A stretch of 64,000 nt of DNA. It comes from Lycium barbarum (taxonomy: Eukaryota; Streptophyta; Magnoliopsida; Solanales; Solanaceae). Below are positions 24,098-36,788 of this stretch, piece by piece. Each line of letters opens with the position of its first letter. Position 1 is the stretch's first letter. The position numbers and the translations under genes are program-made. The notes under the pieces were generated by a model. It made no database searches. It was given only the letters and a program-made list of their open reading frames with translations, and was not told the origin of the DNA. Location: positions 9,463,205-9,527,204 of the forward strand of contig NC_083345.1 in NCBI RefSeq assembly GCF_019175385.1, read 5' to 3'.

Positions 24098-27000
24098 TTA
24101 CTTGTGTTTAGAAAACTTTGTCTGATAGAGATCAACGGGAACATACTCCACAGCCACTATCCGGTCATCAAACAGTCGTCCATGTAAACAATGAGCAGCC
24201 ATGCATGCAGCTTCTGCTCTTCTAAACTCCACAAGTACACAGCCAGGCTCAAACACCTCATCAACAGAATTTTCTTCCTTTTTCTCAAGTTTCTCTGGAG
24301 CATCCAACTCTTTCGATGAGAATCCCGGTTCAGAAGCTCCATCTACACTTCCATTGTCTTCCTCTGATTTCATTGCTTCCTTAACTGTTGATTCATTGTT
24401 TGTCTCAAGACGCTCCAGTGGACTCGGATTAGCATTTTCATCTTTCGTTTCCGAAACCATACCAGTATTCTTTTCATTTGGAGGGACTCCAGGGGTAACC
24501 TCAGAATATTCTTGGCAGTTTGACCCTCGAGCAGAGACACTACCATCAACAGGTAGACGGTCAGAGCTGTCGTCTTTTATTAGCTCCTCAGAGGGTCTAT
24601 CATCGGAATGACTGCCGCCAGCCAAAGCATCGCCACCTCCAGCCTTTTGAGAATCACCTTTTGAAGGTTCTGATATATGCGTTTTACCATCAACACATCT
24701 TTCAGATTCCTCGGCAATATTGGTTTCCATGGGTTCATCAGTGTTGGGGAGGTCTGACCCACCAACTTCCAACTTCTGATCATCACTGTTGGGGAGGTGT
24801 GACCCACCAACCTCCCGCAATGGATCATTTCTGTCAAACTCTTTAGCAAACTCCATATTGCCCTCATTCAACGTAGAGCCAGTATCCGTAACAGCAGGAT
24901 CAGATGTTAGAGAACATTGAGTTTGCTTTACAACATTAATTGATTTAACAGAGCCAAACCTACAGGATCAGAAGAAAACTTTCCAAATCAGTAATGAGTT
25001 GACAAGGAGAATTAAAAAGCAATGACATTAAGAAAAATGACTTCTCATAAATGACCTGGCACACTCCAATCTGATGTCTTCCAATAATTCTTCCAGTTCT
25101 GCTTCAGACAAAGAATTGAGTACATTTGCATCCACCTGGAAGGAACAAGATGATTAGACGAAAGAATTTAGTAACCCCCTGGTAAGTGTTTTTGCAACAT
25201 CTAAGAAGTATAATTCCAATAACATATGAAAACAACAATGCCTCAAATCACAAGCAAGTTGGGTTCGACTATCTAAATATTATAAAAGTTTAAGCCCATT
25301 CTCAGGTACAATATTCTACAAGTTTAGTTTCTCTAGCACTAGAAGTTCTCTACAATTTCTACTAGTATCTACATTGTTTACTGGCATAACAAACTGAATA
25401 TTTTTTCTTATGGAAAATAAACTTTAAGTCACCAGGATAATAAAGACATACCACATTTTTCAGCTTTAGTACTTCCGTGTGCTTCTCCAAAAGTGGCTTC
25501 GCATGCTGGGGAATCCGGTATAAAGGTGTATTCTCATCTTTGTCCTGAGTATTATATGTGTATCTTTTGGTCAAACTCGTATTTCCAAGAAAAGATTAAA
25601 AATTGTACCTAAAGCCAAAGTAATCTGGATAAGAGGACTTGAGATAGTGTACCAGTAAAGCAGTATCTGGGATAGCCTGAACAACAGCTAACACTTTTCC
25701 ACCCAACTTCATACCATTAAGACCAGCACAAGCTTTAAGAGTAACTGAATGGTCAACATACTGAAATGGTTGAAATAAATACTTTAAGATCAATAAAAGA
25801 CGCAAGAGAAACTTGACCTTGGAGAAGATTTGAGATTTCACAGCACTTGAGTCAAGGAGAAATACAAGGGACGGAGAGGCTCATGATGTAACAAAGTAAG
25901 GTATCTAGCTACCAAGTTTACTATTGAAGTGATAGTGATGCACAATCCAAAGCATGGTCAAAAAATATTATAAAAGGAATACTCTACCTGCAATAAGAAT
26001 GAGGTCACGCATAAATGAAGCTTGTGTGGTGCACTAAGTGTGGCAAGCTACTTTTGGCACTAAAAAGAGTTTTTTATTCACTGGAGAATTGGCACAAGCA
26101 CCACTAAAAACAGGGTTATTCATTCTCAACTATTGAAAGGGACAAAGAGGGCTTGTGAAGTACTCTGCAGAACACTGGGAAGGAAAGGAATAAAAGTCTG
26201 ATGGCTAGAAAATCTGATAAAATAGTTAAGAGCTCCTCTAATCCATTTGATTTAATTTCATCCGAAAGATGATATATTTGGCATTGGCACACATTGATCA
26301 AATTGATGTGGAAGCTCACACCTGGATCTGAAGCAGTATTGGTTGTTCTAGAGCAACTGTTTGGCAACTGGTAGAAGTTTTCGCTTGTCTTTCAATTTTT
26401 TTTTTTTAACTTACTTGTCCTACCCTTAGAGAAGCAAAGTAGCAGAACGAGAAGAGAAAACTTACAACAAAAAGAAGATTTCAAAGGGGATATAACATGC
26501 TGTTGCCTGAAGAATTTGATAACACTGCCCTATTTTTACCAGGCAGAATGGATTTTATTCATTAAAAAAAAGATAAAGTTTTATCAATACATAGTAGCAA
26601 GATGGTGCATAATAAATCCCAATTTAAGCTAGGCATACAACCACGACGCCTGTCAAGGCAACAGTTACGAGGTCATATATAATCTTTCCTTGGACAATTT
26701 CTACAACACATTTGCATACATGTCTATATTCAACTTTATTCACTCCCATGCTCTTTACATGCTTAAAGTGGTATCATTTTGTTTGGCACAATGGACCACC
26801 TCCTTTTTAAAATGTAAGAAGAACTAGTTTTCCTTCATTCCCCTTCCATCCCAGTGAAGATTATCCAGTAATTCACTAAAAGGAAAATAATCTTAGCCAG
26901 CAAACTATGAAGTGTACCAAAGAATTTAAGAGTTAAGACTGCTTGTTGCATAAAAGCTACCTTTGAACCAGAAGGAACATGCATTTCAGAAAAGAAAAGG

Positions 27001-30000
27001 ATGCTTCATTAATATGAGAAAGGTATATCCAATAATCCGAGAGTACCTCAAGAAATGCACAAGGTTCATTGAGATCTGAATTTATCCTGAAATGGTAGGC
27101 TTTCAAAGGTCCAAAGGCTTTGGCAATCTCCATAAGCTGAAATAGCATCAAGTAAGATCAAATTCACTAGAAAGTCCGATATTCCATTGTTCCTTCTTTT
27201 TAATTAAGGAAAGGTTTCAAGACATATTTAGTCTTACCATCTCTGATGAAATAGTTCTTGAAATTCCACCAACAAAAATCTGCAACATGTAATCAAAAAC
27301 TTGTTATGAAAGGGGAACGGGAACAACAGGGATGGAACAAACTTGAGAATATGAGAAGAATCTAACAATAAATAGACAACAAGAGACATACTGTATGACC
27401 AAATTTTGAAGAACTACTTGTGGAAGCCAAATTAAACAAAAATATTTTGAAGGTCACAAATGTGACTCGTCAAAGAGTCAAGGCAAACACCAACAAAGAA
27501 GAAAAGCAATCAAAATGTAACGTCCTCACAATCCCACAGGATTCAAATGAGGAGTTATGCATCTCATCTTAACAGTGAGGGAAAAATCATTTGATAAGGA
27601 GTGAAGGAACATTCATTCATCAACATCATAAGAAAATCAAACACAAATTTCATAATCTGTAACCTCACTGTCCAACATATAATTGAGCTAAATGAAATTC
27701 TTGCATTGCAGTAGCATAGAACAGCTTTTGATGAATTTTCTCAACAGATGGAACATTCTTTCTTTATATGCAAGTCTCGTATGACAAGATACATAAAAGT
27801 GCAGCGCACAGCAGATATTATTGGTCTCAATTCTCAAACCTATTGTCCTATTTCAATTTCACTTCCCTAGTATAGAGGCTTCTCCCACTACCTATTCCTG
27901 TTTTTTTTTTTTTTTTTTTTGGGGGGGGGGGGGGGGGGTGGTAAGTGTTTTATTTTACACTTTTTTTTTTTTTTTGAACCCGATAAGTTGTGTTATATTT
28001 TACATCTTTTTTGTACTACAGTTCAAAAACATCTATGAAAGACCGTGATTCTTGTTTACACTAAAAGTACAATGCAAAAGGAAAACGCAATAAAGGACTT
28101 TAGCTGCCTTCAAAAGTTCTATCATTCCTTCCTAAGAGTTTAAGCTAAAATACACAAAAATGTGTTTTGCTACACATATTTTGAAATACCTAAAAAGTTC
28201 TTTTTCAACTATAATTAACAAGAGCTCAAACTCATGAAAAGTAAACTCTTACAGTAATATTTAGTAAAAGCAACTTTTCAACTATTAATAAGTCCTGCTA
28301 AATCAGATAGGCCAAACTAACTGAAACTGACAAGACAGGTCTGTATTTGTCGAAGAAAGAAAGAACGAACGATGGACATTGCAACTACAAGGATATGGCA
28401 CAAGTGTATGACGAACCCAGTTCAAACAGGCAGGATTAATGTCAATCTGAAATCATTTGTGTTGTTTCACATGCATACCTTATAAGGCGAATTCTCTACA
28501 GTGTCATCTATCCTATCAGCTACAGCCACTGACTTCTGAGGAACACCAGTCTGCATGAAAATAGCAACTGTCTGAAAACCTGCTACATGAATAATGACCA
28601 CAGTATACCTCAGATACTGAATACAAGAGCAGAATACATCACAGTTTCAACATAAAGTGGTAGCACCTCCTTCCTACTACTTAAATACACAATTTAATGC
28701 ATTGACAAATTGTAGAAAATACAGAGCAAGAAATGTTCTACATTAACAAAAGTCCCCTACCACAATTTCCATATTTTACTATTTCACTTTATTTGAGATA
28801 ACTCAACTATATATCCTCCTCCTTCCATTTATGCAGTGGCATCCACTATCCTCATTAGCAACCACCATCATCATCATCCAATATCCAATTAAACAGAGTT
28901 AAAGCATCCCCTGTGCTGAGATATGAGGTGAAGGGTATTGAGGGTACTATAAGAGAAGATCAGAAGGACTTCCTATCAATAACATCCTAAACATATGATA
29001 AACCAAACCTTGCTGCCTATATTGCTGCTAACAACAGCTAAGGGACTCTATGAAATTGGTATCAGGTTCATCAGAGGTTATCTTCCACACTGAACAATCC
29101 TTCAAGCATTGCGGACAAGTCCAACCTCTTCAGGCATCCTACTCTTTGACTAGATAAAGACCTTACTTTTCTTTCTGATATAGATGGACACCTTGCTTTT
29201 TACCTGCAAGCACACATTTGCTGGGGAATTTTGTTTGTTGCCTATCTATTTAATCTTGATCATAGGTCAAGAATGTATTTAGAGTAGTATGTATTACAGG
29301 AGAAAGAGCAGCTGTGATCAAGATAGACTGCATATTGCATACCACACAGATTTTAACCCAACTACCCAAATGATCATAGTTCAAGACTGCATATTGCATG
29401 CCACAAGGAAAGAGAAGAAAATCAGATTCATTTAAATAAGAACACAATTTTTTCATCCCATCAGAATAGCCTTATTTATACCCACTTAGAACTTCCCATT
29501 AAGATGACAAAATTAAGTACACAACCTATTTCACATAAAGGGGTGCTTGGGAAATTAAGTACACAACCTATTTCACATGCTCGTAAGGAGAATTACAGTC
29601 AAAAGAAAAGGCATATTGTCTCCACCCATTATCAAAGGGTGTTCAGGAAATTTACCAAGTAACCTTGAGCAAACTTTCTTCAGCAATGTCTATATAGGTG
29701 GACACTGGAATTTGATTACTAGTTGCTACTTATGATCAATAAGAATTGGCAACCGAACTTCAATTCAAACCACTTTTAACCCAACACTGGCAACCAAATT
29801 TTAACTCAAAAAGCTTTTGACCAAGCTCAGTTTTAGCGCTAGTGGTATTCAATACTTTTCTTTTTCAAATCACCTTGAACCCACACAGATTTTAACCCAA
29901 CTACCCAAATGAAAATGAGTTGTCACTTTTTAACCGTCACTGAAATTTAGATAGACTGCATATTGCATGCTATATCACACAAGTTAATATGCAAAATACC

Positions 30001-32253
30001 ATCAGCTTCCCACATGTTCGATATGATATCAGCAAGAAAAAGCAAAAATGGTCAGTCTGAAAGACAAGCGCAAATCTACAAAGAGTATCATGGTTATAAT
30101 TCTTACAGCCACTTCGACGAAGTCTTTTGGGCGTCTGATTTTAAGAATAGAACCAGAGAACGATCTGCCATCAAAAGAAAGTGCAGCAGAAGCATCCTCG
30201 GGGGTTAAAAATTCTAAAAGAGCTTGACACTTCTCCTTGTTTATCTGCAGTGAATAACAGTAAGCAACGCAAATCTCCATCCTGCTTAGAACACGAATAG
30301 AAGAAGAAAACATACCATACAGCTGATACATGGTTGTGTTCCTTGAATGCAATTAACTCCTGAAGACAGCAAGAAATTATTAATCCAGTCCAGAATATCT
30401 TTCTCAGAGGCAGAGTTTGGCAAGTTCTCCACATAAAGCCTTCTCATAGGTCGTGTGGCTTGTGTCAGCTGGACGGAATCAATTGCATGTATAGATGACG
30501 ATAAGTAATTATATGAAAGGACAGCAGCCTTTGTCGTGAATGAACTAGCAGGAACCACGCTAGGGAGCTGGCGTGTGTTTGGTATTACAGACTGCATTGA
30601 AGACTTAACAGTAGAAGGGACAGGACTAGTAACACTGGTTCCAGCTGAGGCAGGTGGTAGATCCCACCCAGCAGCTTTTCGTTCCGGAGAGCGAGTAGTT
30701 GGGGGAGGAGTTTTAGCAGCAGCCTCTGATTTCCTCTTTCTTGGTGAATAGCCACCAAGGCCACTTGCAGATTCTTCATGGCGGTTCGAGTGGCTATCTG
30801 AACCATTGCTGGATATCTTTTTATCCAGATCATAATGTGATCTCCCAGATTTATCTTTGGAAGAATGTGAGGAAAACTCACCACGCTCTCTGAGATCATG
30901 AGATAAATGCTTACGTACTCTTGGTGAACCAGAACGAGACCTTCTACCTCGATCTCTATCATTCTCTCGACTTCTTGACCTTCTTCTCTTTGGTCTTTCT
31001 TCCTCTAGATGAGTCCGAGAAGCTTCAACCCTTCCAGTAATTTCAGATTTCACTGAACTGTTTTTTCTATCGGCATTCTTGTCTCTGTTTCTCTCCTCAT
31101 CATCACTTCTCCTTCTACCTGATTCAGACTTTTCTTTAGTTCTGTCAGCATAACTATCTCTCCTTCCGTGATTCCTTGAATGCCTTTTCTCAGCCTCATT
31201 CAGAAGAGCATCATTTTTCTCCTCGTCATCACTTCGGTGCTTCCTTCTACCTGACTCAGACTTTTCTTTAGTTCTGTCAGCATAACCATCTATCTGTCCG
31301 TGATTTCTTGAATGCCTTTTCTCAGCCTCATTCAGAAGAGCATCATTTCTCTCCTCCTCATCACTTCGGTGCTTCCTTCTAGCTGATTCGGACTTTTCTT
31401 TAGTTCTGTCAGCATAACTATCTACCCGTCCGTGATTCCTTGAATGCCTTTTCTCAGCCTCATTCAGAGGAGCATCATTTCTCTCCTCATCATCCCTTTG
31501 GAGCTTCCTTCTCCCTGATTCAGACTTTTCTTTAGTTCTGTCAGCAGAACTATCTATCCGTCCGTGATTTCTTGAATGCCTTTTCTCAGCCTCATTCAGA
31601 AGAGCATCACTTGGCATTTCCATATCTTTCCTTTTCCTGTATGACTGTCTCCCATCCTTACCAAGAGTTTTGTCTTTTCTTCCCTCATCGTGTCTTCCGT
31701 CAGTTTTATCTGCTGATTTCTCCTTCCGGGCAAAATCTCTTGAATGTCTTTTACTAGTTTCATTTCCAGAACCATCAATAAAATCCTGATCTTTTCTTCT
31801 CGGGACAAGACAATCTTTATCGGTGTTGCTACCTGCTAATCTCTCATTGCTTACATATTTATTCATTGACGTCTTTGATTTGATTTCTGATTCTCTACTT
31901 TCTCTATGTTTATCCCCTGCAAATTTATCAGCCATCATATTATCCTCTGTTGGAGTTGGCCCTAACTTCCTAGAATCCTCCGAAGTATGCCTGGAAGCAC
32001 TAGGTAATGACTCGTAGCGGTATCGCTCAGGTTCCAAACAATCAGTGGTCTTCTTAGGCCTGTCTACTTCACGTGATACACTGTCAGCTTCTACAAAATT
32101 GTTCTGAGTGTCCCTTTCCTCTTCCTTACTTTTCCTTCTAAGCATAATTTCATCAAAACTGAGAGGTCTTGTCCTAGCTGATGTGCCATCACTGCTGTCA
32201 CCCTTTGATGAACTACGTTTACCATTCTTATCTTTTTGCCGACTGGATCCCAT
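24098..32253 (-). CDS. U2AF large-subunit-like splicing factor with RS region, ULM, two RRMs and a split UHM
   Basis: Nine exons: 32253-30316, 30244-30107, 28550-28479, 27279-27238, 27136-27047, 25760-25653, 25544-25452, 25135-25056, 24959-24098. All but the last intron are in phase 0. The total is 1140 aa, against about 550-590 for canonical plant U2AF65. Residues 1-600 are charged and RS-like, with four 44-residue tandem repeats (216-389) and RRRSRSREND near 423-432. A ULM-like motif (ERKAAGWDLPPA, Trp530) resembles the U2AF35-binding site of U2AF65. RRM1 is at about 604-690 (LYVENL, ALLEFL) and RRM2 at about 717-793 (IFVGGI). The C-terminal UHM starts at about 836 (EAELEELLEDIRLECARFGS) and resumes at 1093 (GCVLVEF), with an R-x-F motif in GRLFDDR. 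About 230 acidic, Ser-rich residues split it. Expected role: polypyrimidine-tract recognition in the nucleus. The gene adjoins RPL28 in the same orientation. Confidence 0.9.
27902..27940. repeat. T18-20/G18-19 homopolymer block in a U2AF-like intron
   Basis: About 20 T followed directly by about 18 G and TGG. In the minus-strand transcript this is a C run followed by an A run. It lies in intron 3 and has no coding value. Confidence 0.9.
31087..31608 (-). repeat. Coding minisatellite, four units of 132 bp
   Basis: Encodes four tandem copies of a 44-residue unit beginning DALLNEAEKRHSRNHG and continuing DRTKEKSES(G/A)RR, at residues 216, 260, 304 and 348 of the U2AF-like protein. The last copy is two residues shorter. 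Units differ by a few substitutions and all keep the frame. Confidence 0.95.
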
Positions 32254-32513
32254 AATACTAACCTACCAAGAAGCTAGCAATCTTTCAATGAACTCCTCGG
32301 CAATTGGGACAAATAAGGATATGTCACCATCTGCCTAGATGTTGAAGTCACAGACTCATGGTCATGCATCAAATCGAAACACATTCAAAGGACGAAAATA
32401 GCTGCACGCAAGGAAAACAAATCCATCATACCTTCTAGTTGATTGACCATGCATCTAATTGTAAGAAACAGTAGTATCATAGTTTTTTAGCTCAAGTTTG
32501 ACAAAAGGGCATC

Positions 32514-32636
32514 CACAACAACAACAACATCCCAGTGTAATCCCACCAGGTGGGGTCTGGGGAGGGTAGAGTGTACGCAGACCTTACCTCAACCTTTTGA
32601 GGGGTAGAGAGGCTGTTTCCGATAGACCCCCGGCTC
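32514..32636 (-). mobile_element. Au-type SINE
   Basis: Reads ACAACAACAACAACATCCCA, then GTGGGGTCTGGGGAGGGTAG, CGCAGACCTTACC and GAGAGGCTGTTTCCGATAGA. This is the reverse complement of the Au SINE consensus shared by many Solanaceae. It lies in the U2AF-like leader intron, in the same orientation as the gene. Confidence 0.88.
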
Positions 32637-34371
32637 AAAGAGAGATGGAAAAGCATCAGGAATGATAAACAGTAATAATAAGCAGTAATAGCAGCAAGAT
32701 AATATGATAAATAACATAGTAAAAGAAGCAATCAAATAGTGCTAGCGACAAGAACAAGCAATTTAAAGCAGTATAAAAGGCATCCACAATGTTCTACTCC
32801 AACAATTTTCTGCAGAACTGCAATATTTATACAAGAAAAGAGAATTTCTCCAAACCACTTCATCACAAATCGTTGTCCCAAGGTTGTATTCATGTTTTCA
32901 GGCAAGGGATTCTGTGTATTTTTATAATGGTTAAGAAAAGAAAAGCATGTCTGGGGGTCTTGCTCATGTCCCTATCAGAAGAGCTGCTACAATCCTAATT
33001 TAATGATACCTTCACACCTCGGGCTCTCGGATACCCTGTTAGTTGAATGGGATAAGAATACATACAGTGCATACGACTTCTCTTCATTTAAAGGTTCATT
33101 TTATCATTTTCTCCCTTTAGTAAGATACATCTATAACTAAGAGAAAACATCATCTTTGGCAAAATTTGAGGAACCTAAGTCATTTATAGCTCGTGAACAC
33201 CAGAAATGACAACAAATTACTGCAATACCATAAAGGAAAACTCCACCAAAAAGCTTTGCAGCCCAGTTTCTCTCTTAATTTAGATTACAGAGCTTAACAA
33301 GTTGAGAAGCTCGCCAAGCACACAATTTTTTTTTATTTTTTATTTTTGAAATGATAATAATTATTGTTGTCAGAACAGCACTAAGAAGGTGCTGCTGACA
33401 TCCAAAAGAAGAACACAAATTAATTAAAAATAAGTAAGAGAACAAAGATACAGATTATACCACATTAGGATTAGAAATTATCTGCAACCAAGCCAGTAAG
33501 AATCAGATCTCAACTTCAACTGGAACAGAAATTATCAAAGTTCTTCCAAAACCATTATGGCTTAGCAAGCTAAGACTACTAGTTTAACTGATAATGCTCA
33601 AAATGCATTGCAATCAACACATTACCACAGGTTGCAATGTGGAGAACACAAAGCATGAAAGAAAATTCAGGCCACAATAAATGCTTAGTAGTTAGTAGTA
33701 ACCAGTAGACCTAGGCTAAACATGTAAACATCCAGGAGTCCCGTTTTTACCCTAGGTTATCGTGTCATTCAACATATCCAGCTTATGTTTTTTATAAAGA
33801 GAACATGTTGTGGCATAGTCTAGTCAATATTTAAGAATTTAAGGTACACTGCTTTTAACCACTTTTAATTTGCATGTATTTAATGTCAGATAACTTCCCA
33901 TGTAGATAACAATCCTCAAAGCAGAAACTCTTATTTTCTATTTCCCCTATTTGAACCATAAATTTTCCCACAAAGATGAAAAAAGAATATTTTTTCCTCT
34001 GTTCTTTTCCCTTTTTCGGGAGTTCAGGAGAATGTGTAAGGTGCTGAGGGCCTGAGCTTGAGATAAATGCACATACTTCAGAAAAGTTATGACATCCAAA
34101 AGCTAAAAGTCTCAAATTAAATCACCACTCTGAGCAATGAACTACATGTTACTTCATTCACAAGGAGACACAGAACAAATGACTAACCAGGTAATTAATC
34201 CACTCCTCCGACTCGTGTCCTCTACCTATTAAGCAAAGAATCGAGCTATTACATCATTTTTACATATCCTTACTCATTCCCTCCTAAAAAAAAACTCCGC
34301 CTACGTGTCACATTGCTAATATCAAGGCCCAATAAAATGCAGTGTTGTGATGGACAGCTCAAAACAAGTTA

Positions 34372-34829
34372 CTCCCTCCATTTAATTTGTTTGTCTTACT
34401 TTCCCTTTTAGTCTGTTTCGAAAAGAATGTCTCTACTTTCCACATGTTATGTTTAAGACAACAAGATTAAAGGGCATTTTGGTTTATTCTACGAGCCCGT
34501 TTGTCTTAGCTTATAAGTTGCTGAAAACAGCTTATAAGCTGTTTTTAGCTTTTTTGAGTCTTTGGCTGGCCAGCTTATAAACCATTTTGTGCTTAAAATA
34601 AGCCCAAAAAAATAAGTTGGCCCGTTTGCTTAGCTTAAAAAAGCAGCTTATAAGCCAAAAAAAAATAAGTTGGGGTTTTTGGCTTATAAGCTGAAAAAGC
34701 TGCTTTTTTTAAGCTCATCCAAACAGGCTCTACATATCTTTAGCTAACAACCAAAAGATTCAAAAGTCTCCTCCTTTCTTAAACGTTGTACCAAGTCAAA
34801 ACCAGACAAACAAATTGAAACGGAAGGAG
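34372..34829. mobile_element. Stowaway-like MITE interrupted by another MITE
   Basis: The left end is CTCCCTCCATTTAATTTGTT after TA. The right end is AACAAATTGAAACGGAAGGAG before TA. The element at 34493-34730 is inserted in it, which explains the greater than usual length. Confidence 0.85.
34493..34730. mobile_element. MITE nested in the Stowaway element
   Basis: Ends GAGCCCGTTTGTCTTAGCTT and AAGCTCATCCAAACAGGCTC are inverted repeats, and the interior is full of CTTATAAG blocks that fold back. TAC occurs on both flanks (34490-34492 and 34731-34733). Its ends match the MITE at 35457-35802. Confidence 0.85.
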
Positions 34830-35456
34830 TAATTTATACTGAATCTTAAAATATTCCCTCCTTAACAGCCATAAAACACATATCCAAAAATTCAGAATTC
34901 TGCAATGTGCACTGCCAATTCTAAATTACATAAAAGTCCTCACCAATGAAATTAAAAAAACACACAAATGTCAAATGAAATTTAAAATTGCAAAAATGAC
35001 ATATTTATAAGGAAATTTCGATCCTTAACACTGAGGAAATAAAAAAAAAAAAAAACTGTAATTAACTTAGCATTAATGAAATGATGGTGTGCTTATTCAA
35101 AAATACAAAATGCGATAAGTTATTGCCAGTTGTGTAACGAGCAACAGAAAGGGCTAATTTTGTTAAGTAAATAAAGCAAAGCAGTTAAAAAGTAAACAGC
35201 GAAAGTTAACTTACCAATAGTAAATCGCCGGAAAAGTTAAGAAAAAAAGGGATACAACTTGCAATTTCGATTATCGATTGTGTTGAATGGAATGTGTTCT
35301 GAGTAGAAAGCGGAACGAGAGGAAAAACCTAGGCACACATGCTAACAAGATATTATTATTATCGGTATTTATGTTTCCAATTATACCCCCATAATTACCT
35401 TTTTAACTTTCTTCTGCTAATTAGTTATTACTCCCTCGGTTAGCTTTTACGTTTTA

Positions 35457-35802
35457 GAGCCCGTTTGGATTAGCTTATTAACTTGATCAAATCAATTTAT
35501 AAGTCATTTTTTAATTTATTTAGAAAAATAGAAAATAACTTAAATTAAGTTAAAATAAGTTAAAATCAAGAATTTTCTCAATCTCAACTTTTTTGGGCTT
35601 AAAAGTTATTTTAGTTTGACCAACAACTTTACCCTTTTATCCTTTATATTTTCTATTAATTTCAATACTACCCTTTCCTCTAAAAACTCGCACTTTTATC
35701 CAAACACGTAAATGCTTATTTATAAAATAACTTTTAGCACTTAAAAAGTACTTTAAGCACTTATGCTTAAAAGCCACTTTTTTGGCTAATCCAAATGGAC
35801 TC
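35457..35802. mobile_element. MITE just upstream of the U2AF-like leader exon
   Basis: The left end GAGCCCGTTTGGATTAGCTT pairs with the right end GGCTAATCCAAATGGACTC. TTA lies on both flanks. Same family as the nested MITE at 34493-34730. It may sit within a larger element with CTCCCTCGG at about 35431 and GGGAG at about 36013. Confidence 0.8.
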
Positions 35803-36788
35803 TTATCCATCAACAAGTAATACTATAACTAAAATTTTCTTTTAAAGCAAACTAAGAGAATATTTTTATTATTATTAATAATAATTTTACTCTTATTAAG
35901 TAGCTATTTTTCAGATTTATTGGAATTAATAGTCAAATTTATATTTGCAAAGAATGATAAATATGGGTAATTTAATAAAATAAATAATTAAGTTATAATT
36001 TTTTAAAGGGAGTACAAAGTGCATACTGGATAAGTAAAATAAAACAGAAAGAGTATAGGTTTTTAATACGAGTAGTGTTGTTGAGGGTAACTTGCAAGTG
36101 TAGTATACCATGCTTATTCCTCCTATCAATACATGTAACTTTGTTCACCAAGATTGATAATAGTAGTGTCAAGGGTAAACTTGCACGTTCTTCATTTAGG
36201 CTTAAACTAATCGACGAAACTCTCTCTCTCTCATGATTCTTATTTCACTTCATTCATCTTTCGATAAGCCCTTTGGTAATAGATTGCAGCTTGCACACGC
36301 ATGATGTCGCAGAACGTCAACCTGCAACGGAACAATCCTTCAACCTGTCTTCCGACAAATCCAGTGAAACTAGCGTGAATCAGCAACCTGTGACTTCCAA
36401 AATGCAGCCTCTGATTCTCAAGGACAACACTCGTTGAGTTGAGCTTGATAAGCAATTGAGGACTATTTTGTTGGGAGTAACTTATTTCAACTGAATTGTG
36501 GACTCTTTGGTTCATACCCAAGTACAAATTGAAAAACATATCAAAGCGACTAATAGGTCACACCCTTGTGGGCAAATTCTATCTGCTATCTCTTGTTTAT
36601 CTTCTCTTTCCAAGTTCTCTTTTTAAGTGATTGTAGTGTCTTGAAGTATTTTACTACATTTTGGATCAAATTAAAGAAAATGTAAACATCCTAATATTTG
36701 CATTATTTTTATATAACTTAAAATGTTAATTATGACATTGGATCAAAATAAAGAAAATGTAAACATCCTAACATTTGCGTTCTTTTTA

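Larger units (their letters stand above)
32263..35340 (-). other. Leader exon and 2.95-kb 5' UTR intron of the U2AF-like gene
   Basis: On the minus strand a good donor (ATTG|GTAAGTTAAC, 35215/35214) faces an acceptor just before the start codon (TTCTTGGTAG|GTTAGT, exon from 32262). This implies a non-coding leader exon from about 35340 to 35215 and an intron of 2952 bases. The splice sites are read from sequence; the transcription start is a guess. The intron carries an Au-type SINE and a Stowaway MITE with a second MITE inside it. Confidence 0.65.

Noticed and set aside
36300..36432. Open stretch on the plus strand (ERQPATEQSFNLSSDKSS type) and a 99-codon frame on the minus strand
   Set aside because: Composition is protein-like, but no start, splice context or family is recognisable. 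Left out as unsupported.
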